A model generated the notes under the pieces. It saw nothing but the letters and a program-made list of their open reading frames with translations, had not been told where the DNA came from and did not search any database. A stretch of DNA of 7,368 nt from Thermodesulfobacteriota bacterium (GTDB lineage: Bacteria > Desulfobacterota > Dissulfuribacteria > Dissulfuribacterales > UBA3076): the NCBI GenBank assembly GCA_003645605.1, contig QNAY01000059.1:1-7368 (forward strand), given 5' to 3'. Positions within the stretch are counted from its first letter, which is position 1. Each line of letters opens with the position of its first letter. Below are positions 1 through 6,432 of the stretch, one piece after another. Both the position numbers and the translations under genes were made by a program.

Positions 1-199
1 CAAAAAGTCGGACTCGATCTAAAGCTATAATATAAACATATTCGTAATATATAAGTTACGCATACGAAACTTATACAGCTAATTCGAGCAGCGGCTCAAA
101 AAGGACTTTTTTCAGTGTAATCATACATATTTTCCTAGTGTTGGGACGTCCCTGGAGGACACATCACATTTCCCCCTATCAAGCTAAAAAACTTCTTTT
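1..199. other. Non-coding region downstream of engB with small inverted repeats
   Basis: No convincing gene is visible. The stretch is AT-rich. TATAAGTT (50-57) and AACTTATA (68-75) form perfect 8 bp arms around a 10 nt loop. They sit inside a looser inverted structure whose outer ends are CTCGA (13-17) and TCGAG (84-88). A second small palindrome, GGGACGTCCC, lies at 143-152. Just after the engB stop there is only a weak A6/T6 hairpin (about 185-200), too AT-rich to call a terminator with confidence. A TATAAT at 26-31 has no -35 partner inside the window. Confidence 0.4.
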
Positions 200-787
200 T
201 TAAAAACAGGCTAGCCAAATCATTTCAAGCAGAGACTGAACACCCTCTCCTGTTCGGGCGGAAATAATCAGAGGTTTATCAACAAACCCAGGAAGCCGCC
301 GGCAAATAGCCTGTACCTGCCTCTGTCTTTTGGGCTGAGAGATTTTATCTGCCTTGTTCAGCACTAACCAGACATGCCTCCCCAGGGCATGCAGATAGTC
401 CAAAAGATCAAGGTCCAACTGGTCCGGAATCCGCCTCATATCAAAGATGCACACCACGCCCTTGAGAGGTTTTCTGGTCTCGATATAACCCTCTACCAGC
501 CTGTACCACTTTTGCTGAACGTGTTTCGGGGCCTTTGCAAACCCATAGCCCGGAAGATCGACAAAGTAAACAGCATCATTAACCAGAAAAAAGTTCAGAG
601 ACTGGGTAAAACCCGGCCTTGAGCTGACTTTTACCAGTTTGTGCCTCCCAAGGAGACGATTCAGAAGGCTGGATTTGCCCACATTGGACCTGCCGGCAAA
701 GGCCACTTCCGGCAAGCTGGGTGATGGAAGCTGGGAGAGCTTATGAACGCTTGTAACAAAGGCGGTCTTGGTGATTCTGACTGTCAC
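200..787 (-). CDS. engB: EngB/YsxC-family ribosome-biogenesis GTP-binding protein
   Basis: This is a cytoplasmic GTPase of the TrmE-Era-EngA-EngB branch. Family members are usually essential and act in large ribosomal subunit assembly. At 195 aa it has normal length for the family. All G motifs are present: P-loop GRSNVGKS (32-39), the G2 threonine in RPGFTQ (T61), DLPGYG (77-82), NKAD (144-147, where many relatives have TKAD) and the SA of the G5 loop (176-177). The start is GTG, 5 nt after the hisG stop. It leaves about 30 residues before the P-loop, as is usual in the family. The best ribosome-binding match, AAGG at 801-804, is weak and 13 nt away, so translation may rely on coupling to hisG. 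It is the last gene of the hisI-hisG-engB run. The assignment is firm. Confidence 0.96.
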   Translation of the reverse strand: MTVRITKTAFVTSVHKLSQLPSPSLPEVAFAGRSNVGKSSLLNRLLGRHKLVKVSSRPGFTQSLNFFLVNDAVYFVDLPGYGFAKAPKHVQQKWYRLVEGYIETRKPLKGVVCIFDMRRIPDQLDLDLLDYLHALGRHVWLVLNKADKISQPKRQRQVQAICRRLPGFVDKPLIISARTGEGVQSLLEMIWLACF

Positions 788-792
788 CGGAT

Positions 793-1665
793 CTATAGGA
801 CCTTGTTGAGGGAATGTTCTATGATCCCTTGGGCACCTGCGGCCATTAGCCGTGGGATAAGCTCCCTCACCTCAGCTTCGTTTATTACCGTCTCCACAGA
901 GCACCACTCCTGTTTATACAGCATAGAAACAGTAGGGGCATTGAGGCTGGGCAATATGTCCACCACTGTCTCCAGCTTTTCCTTGGGCACGTTCATCTTG
1001 AGTACCACAAGACGATCCGCCCTCAATGCGCTTTGCAGAAGCATGGATAGCTGTTCAATTTTCTCCCTTTTCCAGGGATCTTCCCAGGCATGTTTGTTGG
1101 CTATCAACTGTGGGCTGGACTCCATCAGATATTCTATAATAACCAGACCGTGGGCCTTGATGGTGCTCCCTGTCTCTGTTACCTCAACAATGGCGTCCGC
1201 AAGCCTTGATGCAATTTTGCCCTCAGTGGCCCCCCAGGAGAACTCAATACTCACATTTATTCCACGTTCTGAAAAATAACGCTTAGAGAAATTGACAAGC
1301 TCTGTGGCTATCTTTTTTCCCTCAAGGTCCTTGGCGGAACGATAAGGAGAGTCGGCCGGTACGGCCAAAACCCATCTGGCAGGACGTTTGCTTACCTTGG
1401 AATATATCAGGTCTGCCACAACGACAATATCCGAATCATTCTCCATGATCCAGTCATGGCCTGTAATGCCGACGTCCAGGATTTCTTGCTCAACATAACG
1501 GGACATCTCCTGGGCCCTGCAAATGCTGCACGTGATACTGGGATCATCTATACTGGGGAAATAGCTCCTATGATGGACATCTATACGCCATCCTGACTTT
1601 GCAAAGAGTTCAATTGTTGCCTTTTCAAGACTTCCCTTCGGTATACCCATCTTCAGTTGGTTCAC
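793..1665 (-). CDS. hisG: ATP phosphoribosyltransferase, long form (HisG)
   Basis: This enzyme catalyses the first step of histidine synthesis: ATP + PRPP gives N1-(5-phosphoribosyl)-ATP + diphosphate. Its 290 aa match the long, homohexameric form, which needs no HisZ partner. Visible parts are the N-terminal GIPKGSL (7-13), [10 protein letters not shown] (63-72), and the PRPP-binding loop [14 protein letters not shown] (161-174). The C-terminal ACT-like regulatory domain (about 215-290) includes NAPTVSML and ends [10 protein letters not shown]. This domain binds histidine for feedback inhibition in characterised long-form enzymes. The start is GTG, overlapping the hisI stop as GTGA (1662-1665), with GAGG at 1676-1679 and a 10 nt spacer. 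An internal ATG at residue 6, just before GIPKGSL, is an alternative start but has no Shine-Dalgarno sequence. Translational coupling to hisI is likely. Confidence 0.97.
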   Translation of the reverse strand: MNQLKMGIPKGSLEKATIELFAKSGWRIDVHHRSYFPSIDDPSITCSICRAQEMSRYVEQEILDVGITGHDWIMENDSDIVVVADLIYSKVSKRPARWVLAVPADSPYRSAKDLEGKKIATELVNFSKRYFSERGINVSIEFSWGATEGKIASRLADAIVEVTETGSTIKAHGLVIIEYLMESSPQLIANKHAWEDPWKREKIEQLSMLLQSALRADRLVVLKMNVPKEKLETVVDILPSLNAPTVSMLYKQEWCSVETVINEAEVRELIPRLMAAGAQGIIEHSLNKVL

Positions 1666-2048
1666 TTTTTATAAACCTCATTAGGATCAAAAACAGGTTC
1701 TCCAATAATAACCAGGGATTCTCCCTGGACTTGTCGATAAAAGCAGCTCCTGTACCCTTTATGGCAGGCCGCGCCGCCCAACTGTTCCACCTTGACCAGT
1801 ATGGTGTCCAGATCACAGTCCGCGTAAGCGGCCTTCAGTAACTGAACATGGCCGGAGGTTTCACCCTTGAGCCACAATTTGTCCCTTGTGCGGCTCCAGT
1901 AATGGACCTTGCCTGTCTCCAGTGTCTTTTCCCATGCCTGTCTGTTCATATAGGCCAGCATGAGCACCTCACCTGTTTCATGGTCCTGAGCTATTACCGG
2001 CAGTAGTCCGTTTCCCTTATCAAAGCAGAGATCTTTTGAATTTGTCAT
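1662..2048 (-). CDS. hisI: Phosphoribosyl-AMP cyclohydrolase (HisI)
   Basis: This enzyme catalyses the third step of histidine synthesis, hydrolytic opening of the adenine ring of phosphoribosyl-AMP. At 128 aa it is the monofunctional form without the HisE pyrophosphatase domain, so HisE must be encoded elsewhere. Signature parts are [10 protein letters not shown] (26-35), [19 protein letters not shown] (49-67), the metal-binding ADCDLD (76-81) and [12 protein letters not shown] (91-102). The zinc ligands expected for the family are C78, C95 and C102, and the magnesium ligands are the aspartates of DCDLD. The ATG gives a normal N-terminus, but no Shine-Dalgarno sequence precedes it and a promoter-like -10 ends only 8 nt upstream. 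It is first in the hisI-hisG-engB operon and overlaps hisG by 4 nt. Confidence 0.96.
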   Translation of the reverse strand: MTNSKDLCFDKGNGLLPVIAQDHETGEVLMLAYMNRQAWEKTLETGKVHYWSRTRDKLWLKGETSGHVQLLKAAYADCDLDTILVKVEQLGGAACHKGYRSCFYRQVQGESLVIIGEPVFDPNEVYKK

Positions 2049-2056
2049 GAAGCGGA

Positions 2057-2085
2057 TTTTTAATGGTCAAAGATAGTTATGTCAA
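2057..2085 (-). promoter_or_regulatory. Putative sigma-70 promoter of hisI-hisG-engB
   Basis: On the minus strand a perfect TTGACA (2080-2085) is followed after exactly 17 nt by TAAAAA (2057-2062), a 4/6 match to TATAAT. Transcription would start near 2050, about 2 nt before the hisI ATG at 2048. If this promoter is used, the mRNA is essentially leaderless, which fits the missing Shine-Dalgarno sequence. The box match is seen in the sequence; its use is inferred. Confidence 0.45.
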
Positions 2086-2219
2086 GCTGAGATGATGTGT
2101 TTGATGACGGAATGACTTCAACCCCGAGATAGCATGCCTTGTAGATGTTGCATTGCAAATGACGCCAACTTTGACCGGGCATGTGTATATACTGTCATTG
2201 TGCAGGGTTAACTAAAAAC

Positions 2220-3749
2220 TCAGATCCTCTCACGATCAAGACTTCTATATTGTACAGCCTCGGATAAGTGAGCCATGGTTACGGTAGTTGATTCCTCAAT
2301 ATCCGCAATAGTCCTTCCTATTTTTATTATCCTATGAAATGCCCTTGCGCTTAAGGCGAGTTTGTTTGCAACCGCCTCCAGAAACGACCTGTTTTCTTCT
2401 GACAATTTGCAGAAAAACCTGAGTTCTTTTGAAGACATTTGTGAATTGCAGTGGATGGAAAGATCCTTAAATCGTTGTTCCTGTATTTTTCTGGCCCTGA
2501 TTACCCTCTTTCTGATTAAGGCCGAGCTTTCTCCCCGCCTTGCATGACTGAGCTCCGAATAGGGTACGGCAGGGACCTCGATTTGAATATCTATACGGTC
2601 CAGTAAAGGACCTGATATCCGGTTACGATAACGAATTATCTGACTTGGAAGGCATGAGCACTTGTTTTTGGAATCTCCCAAATGTCCGCAAGGACAGGGA
2701 TTCTGGGCAGCCACAAGGGTAAATCTTGCTGGAAAGGAGAGTGTAATAGCGGCCCTTGAAATGGTCACTACTCCATCTTCAATAGGTTGCCTGAGGCTTT
2801 CCAAAACATTTTTTTTGAATTCCGGCAGTTCATCCAGAAATAGCACACCGTTGTGGGCAAGGCTTACCTGGCCCGGCCTTGGCACGGTTCCTCCGCCAAT
2901 TAGACCGGCATCCGAGATGGTGTGATGGGGTGAGCAAAAAGGCCTTAAAGTGATTAAGGGTTCGTCTGAAGGCAAAAGCCCTGCTACGCTGTATATAGTA
3001 GTGGTCTCAAGGGCTTCCTCAAGGGTGAGCGAGGGAAGGATTGATGGAATACGTTTGGCCAACATGGTCTTTCCGGACCCTGGAGGGCCTATCATAAGCA
3101 CGTTGTGACCGCCTGCAGCAGCTACCTCAAGGGCCCTTTTTGCATGTTCCTGACCAATTACATCCTGGAAGTTCCCATATAGGGATTTTCGCTCCTTGAA
3201 TAATTCATTCAGATCAATGCGCAAAGGCTCGATCTTGATGTTGTCCAGGAGGAACTCCACTACCTCGGAGAGATGACCTGCCGGGAATACTGTGGTTTCT
3301 CTTACTACGGCGGCCTCTGGAGCATTTGCTTTTGGAACTATGCAACCATTCAAGTTCCAGTCCCTGGCAGCGAGAGAAAGAGGAAGCATACCTCTTGTGG
3401 ATTTCAATGTGCCATCAAGGGATAGTTCGCCTGCAAAACAGTATTTACTGAGTATGTCCTGTGGAATTATCTCTGTGGCGCACAGAATGGCGCAGGCTAT
3501 GGGGAGGTCCAGAGCCGACCCCTCCTTTTTCATGTCTGCTGGTGCGAGATTGACGGTGATCCTCTGGGTAGGAAACGGGTAACCGCAATTCTTAATAGCG
3601 CTTTTGACTCTTTCCCTGCTTTCTTTAACCGCTCCTTCGGGAAGTCCAACCATATTGAAAGAAGGAAGCCCTGACGAAACATCTATCTCAATTTCTATGG
3701 GAAAGACATTTATTCCAACAACAACCCCACTTTTCGCTATAGCAAGCAT
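2220..3749 (-). CDS. comM: YifB/ComM-family Mg-chelatase-like AAA+ ATPase
   Basis: This is a cytoplasmic AAA+ ATPase. The characterised relative ComM is a hexameric branch-migration helicase that helps integrate incoming DNA during natural transformation. Many non-competent bacteria also carry it, so its role here is inferred. The 509 aa are full length. The N-terminal ChlI-like domain (about 15-165) contains GLPSFNMVGLPEGAVKESRERV. Next comes the ATPase core with Walker A GPPGSGKT (221-228), Walker B GVLFLDE (301-307), SLRQPIEDG (318-326) and LLDRID (382-387) holding the probable arginine finger. The C-terminal domain spans about 405-505. Four cysteines in NPCPCGHLGD and KCSC (C352, C354, C364, C366) form the family's zinc-finger-like insert. 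The ATG start matches family N-termini (MLAIAKSGVVVGI); AAAGGA lies at 3761-3766 with an 11 nt spacer. It stands alone between groESL and hisI. Confidence 0.95.
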   Translation of the reverse strand: MLAIAKSGVVVGINVFPIEIEIDVSSGLPSFNMVGLPEGAVKESRERVKSAIKNCGYPFPTQRITVNLAPADMKKEGSALDLPIACAILCATEIIPQDILSKYCFAGELSLDGTLKSTRGMLPLSLAARDWNLNGCIVPKANAPEAAVVRETTVFPAGHLSEVVEFLLDNIKIEPLRIDLNELFKERKSLYGNFQDVIGQEHAKRALEVAAAGGHNVLMIGPPGSGKTMLAKRIPSILPSLTLEEALETTTIYSVAGLLPSDEPLITLRPFCSPHHTISDAGLIGGGTVPRPGQVSLAHNGVLFLDELPEFKKNVLESLRQPIEDGVVTISRAAITLSFPARFTLVAAQNPCPCGHLGDSKNKCSCLPSQIIRYRNRISGPLLDRIDIQIEVPAVPYSELSHARRGESSALIRKRVIRARKIQEQRFKDLSIHCNSQMSSKELRFFCKLSEENRSFLEAVANKLALSARAFHRIIKIGRTIADIEESTTVTMAHLSEAVQYRSLDRERI

Positions 3750-3785
3750 GAGTGACCGAGTCCTTTCTGATCTGTTTTCTTGTCA

Positions 3786-3808
3786 ATCATGACAGTCATG
3801 ATATAATA
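3786..3808 (-). promoter_or_regulatory. Operator-like palindrome and -10-like box upstream of yifB
   Basis: ATCATGAC (3786-3793) and GTCATGAT (3795-3802) are perfect 8 bp arms around one base, 37 bp upstream of the yifB start codon. Directly beside it, read on the minus strand, is TATTAT (3803-3808), a good -10 hexamer. I found no convincing -35 at 15-19 nt. The palindrome would cover the transcription start, a common place for a repressor site. I do not recognise the regulator. Confidence 0.4.
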
Positions 3809-3928
3809 ACTAATCGGTTGAAAAGGGCTTTATCTCAAAACTTATGGGATTTAAAGGCTTTTACGAATATACATCGAATTGTCCTTCCCCTATAAAAACG
3901 GTAACCCAAACCTTTCTGAACGCCTACT

Positions 3929-3962
3929 AAAAAAGGCCCCTCTGACTTACAGAGAGGCCTTT
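3929..3962 (-). terminator. Rho-independent terminator of groESL
   Basis: On the minus strand, AAAGGCCTCTCTG pairs with CAGAGGGGCCTTT across a 5 nt loop, with one mismatch. The 3' side runs straight into a T6 stretch (plus-strand A6 at 3929-3934). It lies 62 bp beyond the groEL stop and is the clearest terminator in the window. Confidence 0.88.
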
Positions 3963-3974
3963 ATGTCTAATCCC

Positions 3975-4000
3975 GCAAGATCAAAGAAAACGGATCTTGC
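3975..4000 (-). other. Small hairpin between groEL stop and terminator
   Basis: GCAAGATC (3975-3982) and GATCTTGC (3993-4000) form a perfect 8 bp stem with a 10 nt loop in the groESL 3' untranslated region. No U-run follows on the minus strand, so it is not itself an intrinsic terminator for groEL. It could protect the 3' end or be incidental. On the plus strand it is followed by a T-rich stretch (4008-4020), giving weak terminator character in that direction. Confidence 0.4.
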
Positions 4001-4024
4001 AATAGCGTTTTTATCTGTTTTATC

Positions 4025-5668
4025 TTACATCATACCACCTGTGGGCATACCGCCCCCTGGAGGCATACCACCCATCATTCCCGGTTCATCCTTGGGAACC
4101 TCGGCGATCATGGCCTCTGTGGTGATGAGCAGACCGGAGACGCTGGCAGCATTTTGAAGTGCTATGCGGGAGACCTTTGTCGGGTCGATGATTCCAGCCT
4201 GCATAAGATCTTCATATTCACCCTTTTCAGCGTTAAAACCAACATCTCCATCCTTGGACTTTACATGTTCAACAATAACGGAACCCTCATGCCCTGCATT
4301 GTTGGCAATCTGCCGCAGAGGTTCTTCAAGGGCCTTTTTGATGATATCAATCCCATGTTTTTCTTCCTGGTTATCTGTCTGGAGATCATTAAGTGCATCC
4401 AGGCAACGGAGATAGGCAGTTCCACCGCCGGGGATTATTCCCTCTTCTACTGCAGCTCTTGTGGCGTTCAGGGCATCTTCCACCCGGGCCTTTTTTTCTT
4501 TCATCTCGGTTTCAGTGGCTGCGCCGACGTTAATGACCGCAACTCCTCCGATGAGTTTGGCAAGGCGCTCTTGCAGCTTTTCCCTGTCGTAATCAGAGGA
4601 TGTTTCGTCGATTTGCGCACGGATTAGCCTTACACGGCCCTCGATCTTTTCCTTGGAACCGGCACCATCAATAATAGTGGTATTATCTTTGTCGATTATA
4701 ATTCTTTTTGCCGTCCCGAGGTCATTGATGGATACGTTTTCGAGCTTGATACCCAGATCTTCAGCTACCATCTCACCACCGGTCAAAATGGCTATATCCT
4801 CCATCATGGCCTTGCGCCTGTCTCCGAAACCCGGAGCTTTTACTGCGCAAGCCTGGAGGGTCCCCCTGAGTTTGTTTACCACTAAAGTGGCCAGGGCTTC
4901 GCCCTCAACATCCTCGGATATGATCATAAGAGGTTTACCCATCTTTGCGATTTGCTCAAGGATCGGCAGAAGGTCTTTCATGTTGCTGATTTTTTTCTCG
5001 TGGATCAGGATACAAGGATCCTCAAGTACGCACTCCATCTTTTCCGGGTCTGTTGAGAAATAGGGAGAGGAGTAACCGCGATCAAACTGCATACCTTCCA
5101 CCACATCAAGTGAGGTCTCCATGGCCTTGGCCTCTTCTACCGTAATGACTCCTTCCTTGCCGACCTTGTCCATGGCTTCGGCAATGATGTTGCCAATGGT
5201 GGGATCATTGTTGGCGGATATAGTGCCTACCTGGGCAATCTCCTTCTGGTCCTTGGTGGGCTTGGTCATTTCTCTGAGCCCGCCTACGACGACCCCAACA
5301 GCCTTGTCAATTCCCCTCTTAAGAGCCATTGGATTGACTCCGGCAGCCACCAGCTTTGATCCCTCTGCATATACAGCCTGAGCAAGTATGGTTGCGGTGG
5401 TAGTGCCATCGCCTGCGATATCACTGGTCTTGGATGCCACTTCCTTTACCATCTGGGCACCCATGTTTTCGAACTTGTCCTCAAGCTCGATCTCCTTGGC
5501 CACGGTAACGCCATCTTTTGTGATGACCGGAGACCCAAAGGATTTTTCAATGATGACATTGCGGCCCTTGGGACCAAGGGTTACTTTGACTGCGTTGGAC
5601 AGGGAATCAATGCCTGTTAACATGGCCTCCCTGGCCTTTATGTTGTACTTAATTTCTTTGGCTGACAT
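4025..5668 (-). CDS. groEL: Chaperonin GroEL (Hsp60)
   Basis: This is the 14-subunit cytoplasmic folding chamber, which encloses unfolded proteins under the GroES lid and is driven by ATP. The 547 aa match the normal length and align without visible gaps. ATP-site residues fall at canonical numbers: LGPKGRN (31-37), D52 in [15 protein letters not shown] (86-91) and the catalytic D398. The family signature [12 protein letters not shown] is at 405-416. The C-terminus is the flexible Gly/Met-rich tail ([17 protein letters not shown]). The ATG start has GGAGG at 5680-5684 with an 11 nt spacer. The gene lies 71 bp downstream of groES and is the second gene of the CIRCE-controlled operon. The strong terminator below isolates it from yifB. 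There is nothing unusual in the protein. Confidence 0.99.
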   Translation of the reverse strand: MSAKEIKYNIKAREAMLTGIDSLSNAVKVTLGPKGRNVIIEKSFGSPVITKDGVTVAKEIELEDKFENMGAQMVKEVASKTSDIAGDGTTTATILAQAVYAEGSKLVAAGVNPMALKRGIDKAVGVVVGGLREMTKPTKDQKEIAQVGTISANNDPTIGNIIAEAMDKVGKEGVITVEEAKAMETSLDVVEGMQFDRGYSSPYFSTDPEKMECVLEDPCILIHEKKISNMKDLLPILEQIAKMGKPLMIISEDVEGEALATLVVNKLRGTLQACAVKAPGFGDRRKAMMEDIAILTGGEMVAEDLGIKLENVSINDLGTAKRIIIDKDNTTIIDGAGSKEKIEGRVRLIRAQIDETSSDYDREKLQERLAKLIGGVAVINVGAATETEMKEKKARVEDALNATRAAVEEGIIPGGGTAYLRCLDALNDLQTDNQEEKHGIDIIKKALEEPLRQIANNAGHEGSVIVEHVKSKDGDVGFNAEKGEYEDLMQAGIIDPTKVSRIALQNAASVSGLLITTEAMIAEVPKDEPGMMGGMPPGGGMPTGGMM

Positions 5669-5739
5669 AGTTTGCTTAACCTCCGTTGTTCGGTTATTGT
5701 AAGCGTTATTTGTTTTCTGACGAAACGTTTATGGGTTAA

Positions 5740-6030
5740 CTAGTCTTCAATAATACCAAGGACGTCGTCTTCCCTCATTATCAGATACTCTTCTCCGTCG
5801 ATTTTTACCTCTGTGCCGGAGTATTTGCTAAACAGGATGCGATCCCCCTCTTTTACATCCAGGGCTCTGATCTCGCCGTTTTCAAGGATCTTGCCGTTTC
5901 CGGCAGAGATGACCTTTCCCTCAGCGGGCTTTTCTTTTGCACTATCTGGGATGATAATTCCCCCCTTGCTCTTCTCTTCTTCCTGTAAGCGTGTTACTAA
6001 AATTCGGTCGTGTAACGGACGAATTGTCAT
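5740..6030 (-). CDS. groES: Co-chaperonin GroES (Hsp10)
   Basis: This is the heptameric lid of the GroEL chamber. At 96 aa it has normal length. The N-terminal [11 protein letters not shown] strand is followed by the mobile loop (about 17-33), whose hydrophobic GGIIIPDSA (23-31) docks onto the GroEL apical domain. The family motifs VISAGNGK (40-47), [17 protein letters not shown] (59-75) and [14 protein letters not shown] (82-95) follow. The start ATG has AAGGAG at 6041-6046 and a 10 nt spacer. An overlapping upstream ATG at 6033-6035 reads only ATG CTA TGA and is not the start. The leader is long, about 160 nt from CIRCE to the ATG. Co-transcription with groEL is clear from spacing and from the lack of any terminator between them. 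Confidence 0.99.
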   Translation of the reverse strand: MTIRPLHDRILVTRLQEEEKSKGGIIIPDSAKEKPAEGKVISAGNGKILENGEIRALDVKEGDRILFSKYSGTEVKIDGEEYLIMREDDVLGIIED

Positions 6031-6116
6031 AGCATTTCTTCTCCTTTTTGCTATAAAATTATTCAGAATAAATAAAGTCGAACGAGCCTAAAGCCTTGGG
6101 CCAAAAGGCGAGCGAC

Positions 6117-6150
6117 TCATATGAGACCCTAAAGGGTATCTCGTATATGA
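6117..6150 (-). other. Imperfect hairpin in the groESL leader
   Basis: TCATATGAGACCCT (6117-6130) pairs with AGGGTATCTCGTATATGA (6133-6150) apart from small bulges, giving a potential stem in the 5' leader between CIRCE and groES. It could affect leader stability. On the plus strand it is followed by TTTTATCTT. No known RNA thermometer class is recognised, and the ribosome-binding site (6041-6046) lies outside it. Confidence 0.35.
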
Positions 6151-6170
6151 TTTTATCTTAGCGGTTTAAA

Positions 6171-6184
6171 AGGATGGCCATCCT
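6171..6184. promoter_or_regulatory. Perfect 14 bp palindrome next to CIRCE
   Basis: AGGATGGCCATCCT is a perfect inverted repeat, 6 bp from the CIRCE element on the transcribed side, within the groESL leader. It could be a second regulator site or a leader RNA stem. The sequence shows the symmetry; the function is unknown. Confidence 0.35.
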
Positions 6185-6190
6185 GTTTTA

Positions 6191-6217
6191 TTAGCACTCG
6201 CTAACGACGAGTGCTAA
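6191..6217. promoter_or_regulatory. CIRCE operator (HrcA binding site)
   Basis: TTAGCACTC (6191-6199), a 9 nt spacer, then GAGTGCTAA (6209-6217). Both arms match the CIRCE consensus perfectly, with the canonical spacing. In known systems the heat-labile repressor HrcA, itself needing GroEL for activity, binds here and represses groESL until heat stress. The upstream arm overlaps the last two bases of the -10 box, so binding would block initiation. hrcA is not in this window. Confidence 0.97.
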
Positions 6218-6243
6218 TATAATTACGCTTTTTTGGAATGCAA
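6216..6243 (-). promoter_or_regulatory. Sigma-70-like promoter of groESL
   Basis: On the minus strand TTGCAT (6238-6243), a 16 nt spacer, then TATATT (6216-6221). The -10 merges into the first CIRCE arm, the usual arrangement for HrcA-controlled genes. Transcription would start inside CIRCE at about 6209, giving a leader of nearly 180 nt before groES. Confidence 0.65.
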
Positions 6244-6263
6244 TACCTTTCTGAAAATAAATA

Positions 6264-6287
6264 TTGTAACCGTTCACGGGGTTACAA
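6264..6287 (-). terminator. Hairpin, possible weak terminator for the suhB-like gene
   Basis: TTGTAACC (6264-6271) and GGTTACAA (6280-6287) form a perfect 8 bp stem with an 8 nt loop. On the minus strand it is followed by the T-rich AATATTTATTTT, so it may end transcription coming from suhB before the groESL promoter. The T-run is interrupted, so strength is doubtful. Part of the hairpin resembles the ends of the 109 bp element beside it. Confidence 0.35.
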
Positions 6288-6315
6288 CGCCAGTTTTACC
6301 GCAACCCACCGAACT

Positions 6316-6424
6316 GTAAGCGTTTACAGGGTGCTGCAGATGCGAGGCGGAGGGTACGCAGACGTACTTCCTGTACTTCAAGTGCCCGACAACAAAGCAG
6401 ATGCGGTGCCCTGTAAACGCTTAC
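6316..6424. repeat. 109 bp element with 16 bp terminal inverted repeats
   Basis: GTAAGCGTTTACAGGG (6316-6331) is matched perfectly in reverse complement by CCCTGTAAACGCTTAC (6409-6424). Symmetry stops exactly at these outer ends. Inside is a 9 bp direct repeat, GCAGATGCG (6336-6344 and 6397-6405). GC-rich sequence containing GTACG and CGTAC arms (about 6354-6367) lies between. There is no ORF worth calling and no clear target-site duplication (flanks GAACT and TAAAT). It looks like a dispersed MITE- or REP-like element, sitting 8 bp downstream of the suhB-like stop codon. Its family assignment is inference. Confidence 0.6.
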
Positions 6425-6432
6425 TAAATATT

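Noticed and set aside
71..124. 17-codon minus-strand ORF beginning ATG ATT ACA CTG, with AGGA a few bases upstream
   Set aside because: Too short, overlaps an inverted repeat, no recognisable protein; an AGGA upstream of an ATG is common by chance.
143..160. GGGACGTCCC and GTCC/GGAC symmetry as an engB terminator
   Set aside because: No U-run follows on the minus strand and the stem alternatives conflict, so a terminator call is not supported.
2149..2159. TTGCA-T-TGCAA small palindrome between yifB and hisI
   Set aside because: Arms of 5 bp are expected by chance in a region of this size.
2060..2182. 40-codon minus-strand ORF between yifB and hisI (starts MPGQSWRH)
   Set aside because: No Shine-Dalgarno sequence, runs through the putative hisI promoter, and resembles no family I know; likely a chance open frame or old repeat.
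4154..4627. Long plus-strand open frame opposite groEL
   Set aside because: It lies wholly antisense to a perfectly conserved groEL; it is a codon-bias shadow. The same holds for the other plus-strand frames over hisG, yifB and groEL.
4025..6030. Possible unusual features within groEL or groES
   Set aside because: Both proteins have normal length and all canonical functional residues; nothing atypical was found.
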